Part shown: positions 61,034-64,000 of the stretch, in pieces
Position numbering within the stretch: the first letter of the stretch is position 1
Layout: every line of letters starts with the position of its first letter
From: Herpetosiphon giganteus
GTDB taxonomy: Bacteria > Chloroflexota > Chloroflexia > Chloroflexales > Herpetosiphonaceae
DNA: 64,000 nt
NCBI RefSeq assembly: GCF_016907925.1
Contig: NZ_JAFBCZ010000003.1
Span: 248,001 to 312,000, forward strand
Direction: 5' to 3'
Notes under the pieces: model-generated
Databases searched by the model: none
What the model was told of the DNA's origin: nothing
Seen by the model: only the letters and a program-made list of their open reading frames with translations
Translations under genes and position numbers: made by a program

Positions 61034-62431
61034 CTAAATCTTCGCTTCGATCAAGGGCAACAGGAAGTAGACCAAGAACGATACAGCAACAACCCACAAC
61101 AATGGATGAATTTGCTTGGCTTTGCCCAAGGCCAATTTAAGCACCACATAACTGATAAAGCCAGCACCAATGCCGTTGGTAATGCTATAGCTGAATGGCA
61201 TAATCGTCATGGTCAGTAAGGCGGGAAAGCCCTCTTCTAGCTCGCCAAAATCAATTTCGCGAATGCCGCCACACATCAAAAAGCCCACGATAATTAGGGC
61301 TGGCGCGGTTGCTTCGCTTGGCACAATGCCCGCAAATGGCGCGATCAGAATGCTCAGCAGGAACAAAATCCCAGTGACCACTGCGGTGAGGCCTGTGCGT
61401 CCGCCCTCGCCAACGCCCGCCGCACTTTCGATGTAGGTGGTGACCGATGAAGTGCCAAATACGCCGCCAGCAATCGCCGCAACTGAATCGACCATCAGCA
61501 CCCGATTCGAGTTGGGCAAATCGCCGTCTGCTTTGACAAAGCCTGCTTGTTCGCCCACGCCAATGATTGTGCCCATCGTGTCGAAGAAATCTGAGAGCAT
61601 CAGCGAGAAAATTACCAAGACTGCTGAAAGCACTCCAGCTAATTTAAACACATCAAAATTGATGCCTTGTCCAATCGTCTCGAAACTTGGGCTAGCCAAC
61701 TCGCTTGGGAAGGCTCCTTGCACCCCAGTTTGAGCACTTACATCAGCACCAAAGGCATAATGGCTGACAACGCCGATGATTGTTGTGGCCAAAATGCCAA
61801 TCAGCAAGGCGGCTTTAACTTTGCGCGCCAGCAAAATCAAGGTCAAAAACAAGCCAATCATGGTGAGTAAAATTGAAAAGGTGGTGAAATTGCCCAAGGC
61901 CATGGGCGTGCCCTCGCCACGTTGCACAATGCCAGCGTTATTCAAGCCAATGAAGAGAATAAACAAACCGATGCCAACGCTAATCGCCCGTTTCTGCGAA
62001 AGCGGAATTGCATGCATCACCGCTTGGCGAAAACCGGTTAGTACCAAGGCCGTAATTAACAAGCCTTCGAGCACAACCACACCCATAGCTGCTTGCCATG
62101 GCAGGCCCATTGTCAGAATTAATTGAAAGGCGACGACCGCATTCAAGCCAAGGCCTGGAGCGAGGGCAAAAGGATAATTGGTAAATAAGCCCATCGCGAT
62201 ACACATCAAGGCCGAAACCAAACATGTGGCGGTGAGGGTTGCGTTGAACGGCGGGCCTGCTTCTGCCAAGGGGCCGCTCGATAAAATCGATGGATTGACA
62301 AAAATAATGTAGGCCATCACGAAAAAAGTGGTTACGCCCGCCAGAATTTCGGTGCGAAGGTTGGTTCCACGTTCGGCAAAGCGAAAAAAGCCTGCCAAGC
62401 CAGCGTCAGGCCGCGAAGTGCTGCGTGCCAC
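61034..62431 (-). CDS. Purine permease, AzgA type (NCS2 family)
   Basis: 465 residues, about twelve hydrophobic helices. Family motifs: 'TNLRTEILAGVTTFFVMAYI', 'NYPFALAPGLGLNAVVAFQL', 'LMLSDFFDTMGTIIGVGEQA', 'GGVFGTSSVTTYIESAAGVG' (substrate region) and 'SYSITNGIGAGFISYV'. AzgA-like proteins import hypoxanthine, guanine or adenine with protons. The start is GTG with AAAGGAG seven bases upstream. An unusually long structured leader lies in front of it, so control by RNA structure is possible. Confidence 0.95.
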   Translation of the reverse strand: MARSTSRPDAGLAGFFRFAERGTNLRTEILAGVTTFFVMAYIIFVNPSILSSGPLAEAGPPFNATLTATCLVSALMCIAMGLFTNYPFALAPGLGLNAVVAFQLILTMGLPWQAAMGVVVLEGLLITALVLTGFRQAVMHAIPLSQKRAISVGIGLFILFIGLNNAGIVQRGEGTPMALGNFTTFSILLTMIGLFLTLILLARKVKAALLIGILATTIIGVVSHYAFGADVSAQTGVQGAFPSELASPSFETIGQGINFDVFKLAGVLSAVLVIFSLMLSDFFDTMGTIIGVGEQAGFVKADGDLPNSNRVLMVDSVAAIAGGVFGTSSVTTYIESAAGVGEGGRTGLTAVVTGILFLLSILIAPFAGIVPSEATAPALIIVGFLMCGGIREIDFGELEEGFPALLTMTIMPFSYSITNGIGAGFISYVVLKLALGKAKQIHPLLWVVAVSFLVYFLLPLIEAKI

Positions 62432-62444
62432 AGATCAACTCCTT

Positions 62445-62566
62445 TGAATCAAGCCAACAATGCATGCCCGGCAAATGCTGGCCATGCGCAAGAAAGCTCC
62501 ATCCAGCAGGCTGCCGTAGACTTCAAGATGGGGAAATAGAATTAAATTAGGCGTAGCACTATTATA
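62445..62566 (-). promoter_or_regulatory. Structured leader and -10 box of the purine permease
   Basis: On the minus strand, TATAAT (62561-62566) starts a leader of about 120 nt. In it CGGCA-gcc-TGCTGG pairs with CCAGCA-tt-TGCCG (about 62467-62516), closing a long loop. The sequence does not match the purine riboswitch core that I know. No convincing -35 is present. Confidence 0.4.
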
Positions 62567-62574
62567 CGATATGG

Positions 62575-63200
62575 CGGGGGAAAGGATGAAGGATGAGGGA
62601 TGAAAGAACATAGAGCATAGAACATAGAGCATAGAACATAGGGTTTGGGGATCAGGGGTCGGGGATCAGGCTATAGGCTGTAGGCTTTTGGCTATGGGAA
62701 AAAGGGGCGAGGCTATAGGCTTTTGGCTATGGGAAATTAATAATCAAAATAATCTGTGGCAAAAAAATAATCTTCGTGCAATTCGTGAAATGTTTTTAAC
62801 GCAGCGGCGCAGAGAACCGAAGGATGAAGGATGAGGGATGAAATGCCAAAGTCAAAGCTCAAAACCACAAACAGGCCGTTTTAACGCAGAGGAATTATGG
62901 GCTATATGTAATGGTTCATTGCGTTAACCTTCGATTGCCCCCTCACCCCCGCTCCCGCCCGCGAGGCGACGGGGAACCGCCGACTCCGTGCTCCCCTCGC
63001 CCGCATTCAGTGGGAGAGGGGTTGGGGTGAGGGCATGCCACTGGTTCCAAAAGCCAAAAGCCTACAGCCACATTCGTGGAATTCGTGACTAAAAACTTAA
63101 CTTCGCGATCTTCGTGATCTTCGCGGTTTCCGTCCTTCGTGCCCTTCGTGTCCTTCGTAGATCAAGCCGATCCCCGATTCCCAAACGACCGATCCCCACG
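62575..63200. repeat. Long intergenic repeat mosaic with a family A unit
   Basis: No gene is seen in this 600-bp stretch, the longest repeat block of the window. Words: 'aaggatgaaggatgagggatga', 'gaacatagagcatagaacat', 'ggctataggcttttggctatggg', 'aataatctgtggc', 'aacgcagcggcgcagaga', a family A unit with a palindromic core (62938-63034) and CTTCGTG nonamers (63100-63165) to just before the rlmN start. Confidence 0.85.
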
Positions 63201-63243
63201 ATAAAGAAAGATGGTATCATTGGGCGTAACAAACGAGGAACCC

Positions 63244-64000
63244 ATGAATATTTACGATCTTGATTTGCAGGGCTTGACTGCGCAATTGACTGAATTAGGC
63301 CAACCAGCCTTTCGCGCGCGCCAAATTTATGCCCATTTATATAAAAAATTAGCCAACGATTTTGCTGCCATGACCGATTTATCGGCGGCTTTGCGCGAAC
63401 AATTGGCGGCCAAATTTCAAATTGGCGGCCTTGAACTGGTGCGCGAACAAACGACTGACGATGGCTTGACCCGCAAAGTGCTTTGGCGCTGTCCAGGCAA
63501 TGCGGTGATTGAAACCGTGCTGATGATCTACCCGCCTGATCGGGCGACAATTTGTGTTTCGACCCAAGCTGGTTGTGCCATGGGCTGCGTTTTTTGCGCT
63601 ACTGGCAAGCTAGGCTTGTTGCGCAATATCTCCAGTGGCGAGATTATGGAGCAGGTGCTGTATTTCGAGCGCTATCTGCGCACTGAAGGCGCTGCGATTG
63701 CCAAACGCCATGGCGGGCCAGTACCCGACCATATCACCAACTTGGTGTTTATGGGCATGGGCGAGCCATTTGCCAATTACGACCGTTGGTGGGCGGCGGT
63801 GGAACGGCTCAACGATAAACAGGGCTTCAATCTTGGCGCACGCAATATGACGGTTTCGACGGTGGGCTTGGTCAAAGGCATTCGCCAATTGGCCGATGAA
63901 GCCTTGCAAGTTAATTTGGCGGTTTCGTTGCACGCGCCCAACGATCAATTGCGCAGCGAACTGATGCCAGTCAACGATCGCTTTGATATTAGCGATTTGA
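63244..64000 (+). CDS. rlmN: 23S rRNA (adenine-2503-C2)-methyltransferase RlmN, 5' part (cut by the window end)
   Basis: The frame from the ATG at 63244 (GAGGA upstream) stays open to the window end, giving 252 residues of about 350. Visible features are the N-terminal '[17 protein letters not shown]', the radical-SAM cluster in '[16 protein letters not shown]' (C111, C115, C118), '[20 protein letters not shown]', '[12 protein letters not shown]' and '[13 protein letters not shown]'. RlmN methylates A2503 of 23S rRNA and A37 of some tRNAs. The C-terminal catalytic Cys lies beyond the window. Confidence 0.95.
   Translation, partial: MNIYDLDLQGLTAQLTELGQPAFRARQIYAHLYKKLANDFAAMTDLSAALREQLAAKFQIGGLELVREQTTDDGLTRKVLWRCPGNAVIETVLMIYPPDRATICVSTQAGCAMGCVFCATGKLGLLRNISSGEIMEQVLYFERYLRTEGAAIAKRHGGPVPDHITNLVFMGMGEPFANYDRWWAAVERLNDKQGFNLGARNMTVSTVGLVKGIRQLADEALQVNLAVSLHAPNDQLRSELMPVNDRFDISDL

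Noticed and set aside
62445-62566. Canonical purine riboswitch in the permease leader
   Set aside because: The conserved aptamer core sequence was not found, so only an unexplained structured leader is reported.
1-64000. Transfer RNA or ribosomal RNA genes
   Set aside because: Apart from tmRNA, no acceptor/T-arm pattern of tRNA or rRNA-like sequence was noticed. A covariance-model scan would be decisive.

Overview
The window looks like chromosomal DNA of a filamentous Chloroflexota bacterium, most probably Herpetosiphon or a close relative. This is inferred from several features together: a moderate-GC genome, secreted proteins with long Thr/Pro linkers that end in a short 'FLP(L/I)VG' tail, mevalonate kinase, UbiE-type menaquinone methylation, many eukaryote-like Ser/Thr kinases and multi-REC regulators, and intergenic DNA filled with a fixed vocabulary of short repeats (for example runs of CTTCGTGCT-like nonamers and 'aacgcagaggcgcagag'). 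No phage, insertion sequence, CRISPR array or tRNA gene was seen. The species name cannot be proven from the sequence alone.

Layout. 0-5.6 kb: end of an unknown gene, a triple-palindrome block, a small membrane protein, an ANTAR response regulator, a dense cluster of DnaA-box-like sites, a bifunctional-nuclease-family protein, pyrD, a second DnaA-like iteron block and an orphan pxpC-like gene. 5.6-17 kb: secreted Kelch protein, HD hydrolase, surface 5'-nucleotidase, a REC-HTH-REC regulator, a three-gene sugar ABC importer and an alkyltransferase-like protein. 17-28 kb: a starch/alpha-glucan block with two large secreted GH13 enzymes on the minus strand and an intracellular GH31 enzyme on the plus strand. 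25.7-29.1 kb: four parS-like palindromes and another DnaA-box cluster. 29.2-32.9 kb: a PHP/AlbA-type fusion protein overlapping ubiX and ubiE. 33-42.6 kb: a small HTH protein, a GT4 glycosyltransferase, a copper operon behind a C-run/G-run palindrome, and a sugar/polysaccharide group (nucleotidyltransferase, membrane epimerase, DegT aminotransferase) plus a Nudix gene. 43.2 kb: tmRNA. 43.6-64 kb: Ser/Thr kinase, inositol-phosphatase family enzyme, MarR regulator divergent from an RND exporter with an unusual repeat insertion, mevalonate kinase with glycosyltransferase, a Nudix-kinase/TPR-Nudix run, a membrane GAF-HTH protein followed by a DHp-REC-REC-GGDEF protein, an AzgA-type purine permease, and rlmN cut by the window end.

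How the genes work together. The two secreted amylase-type enzymes, the sugar ABC importer and the cytoplasmic GH31 enzyme could form a chain from external polysaccharide to internal sugar, though the importer's substrate is not shown. The most interesting non-coding signal is the combination of four parS-like sites with three separate DnaA-box clusters within 30 kb, which suggests an origin-proximal region although no dnaA, dnaN, parA or parB lies in the window. Other points worth attention are the PHP-AlbA fusion with its C-terminal repeats, the RND insertion, a DHp domain without an ATPase joined to two REC domains and GGDEF, a shared C-terminal tail on secreted proteins, and a probable leaderless mevalonate kinase transcript.
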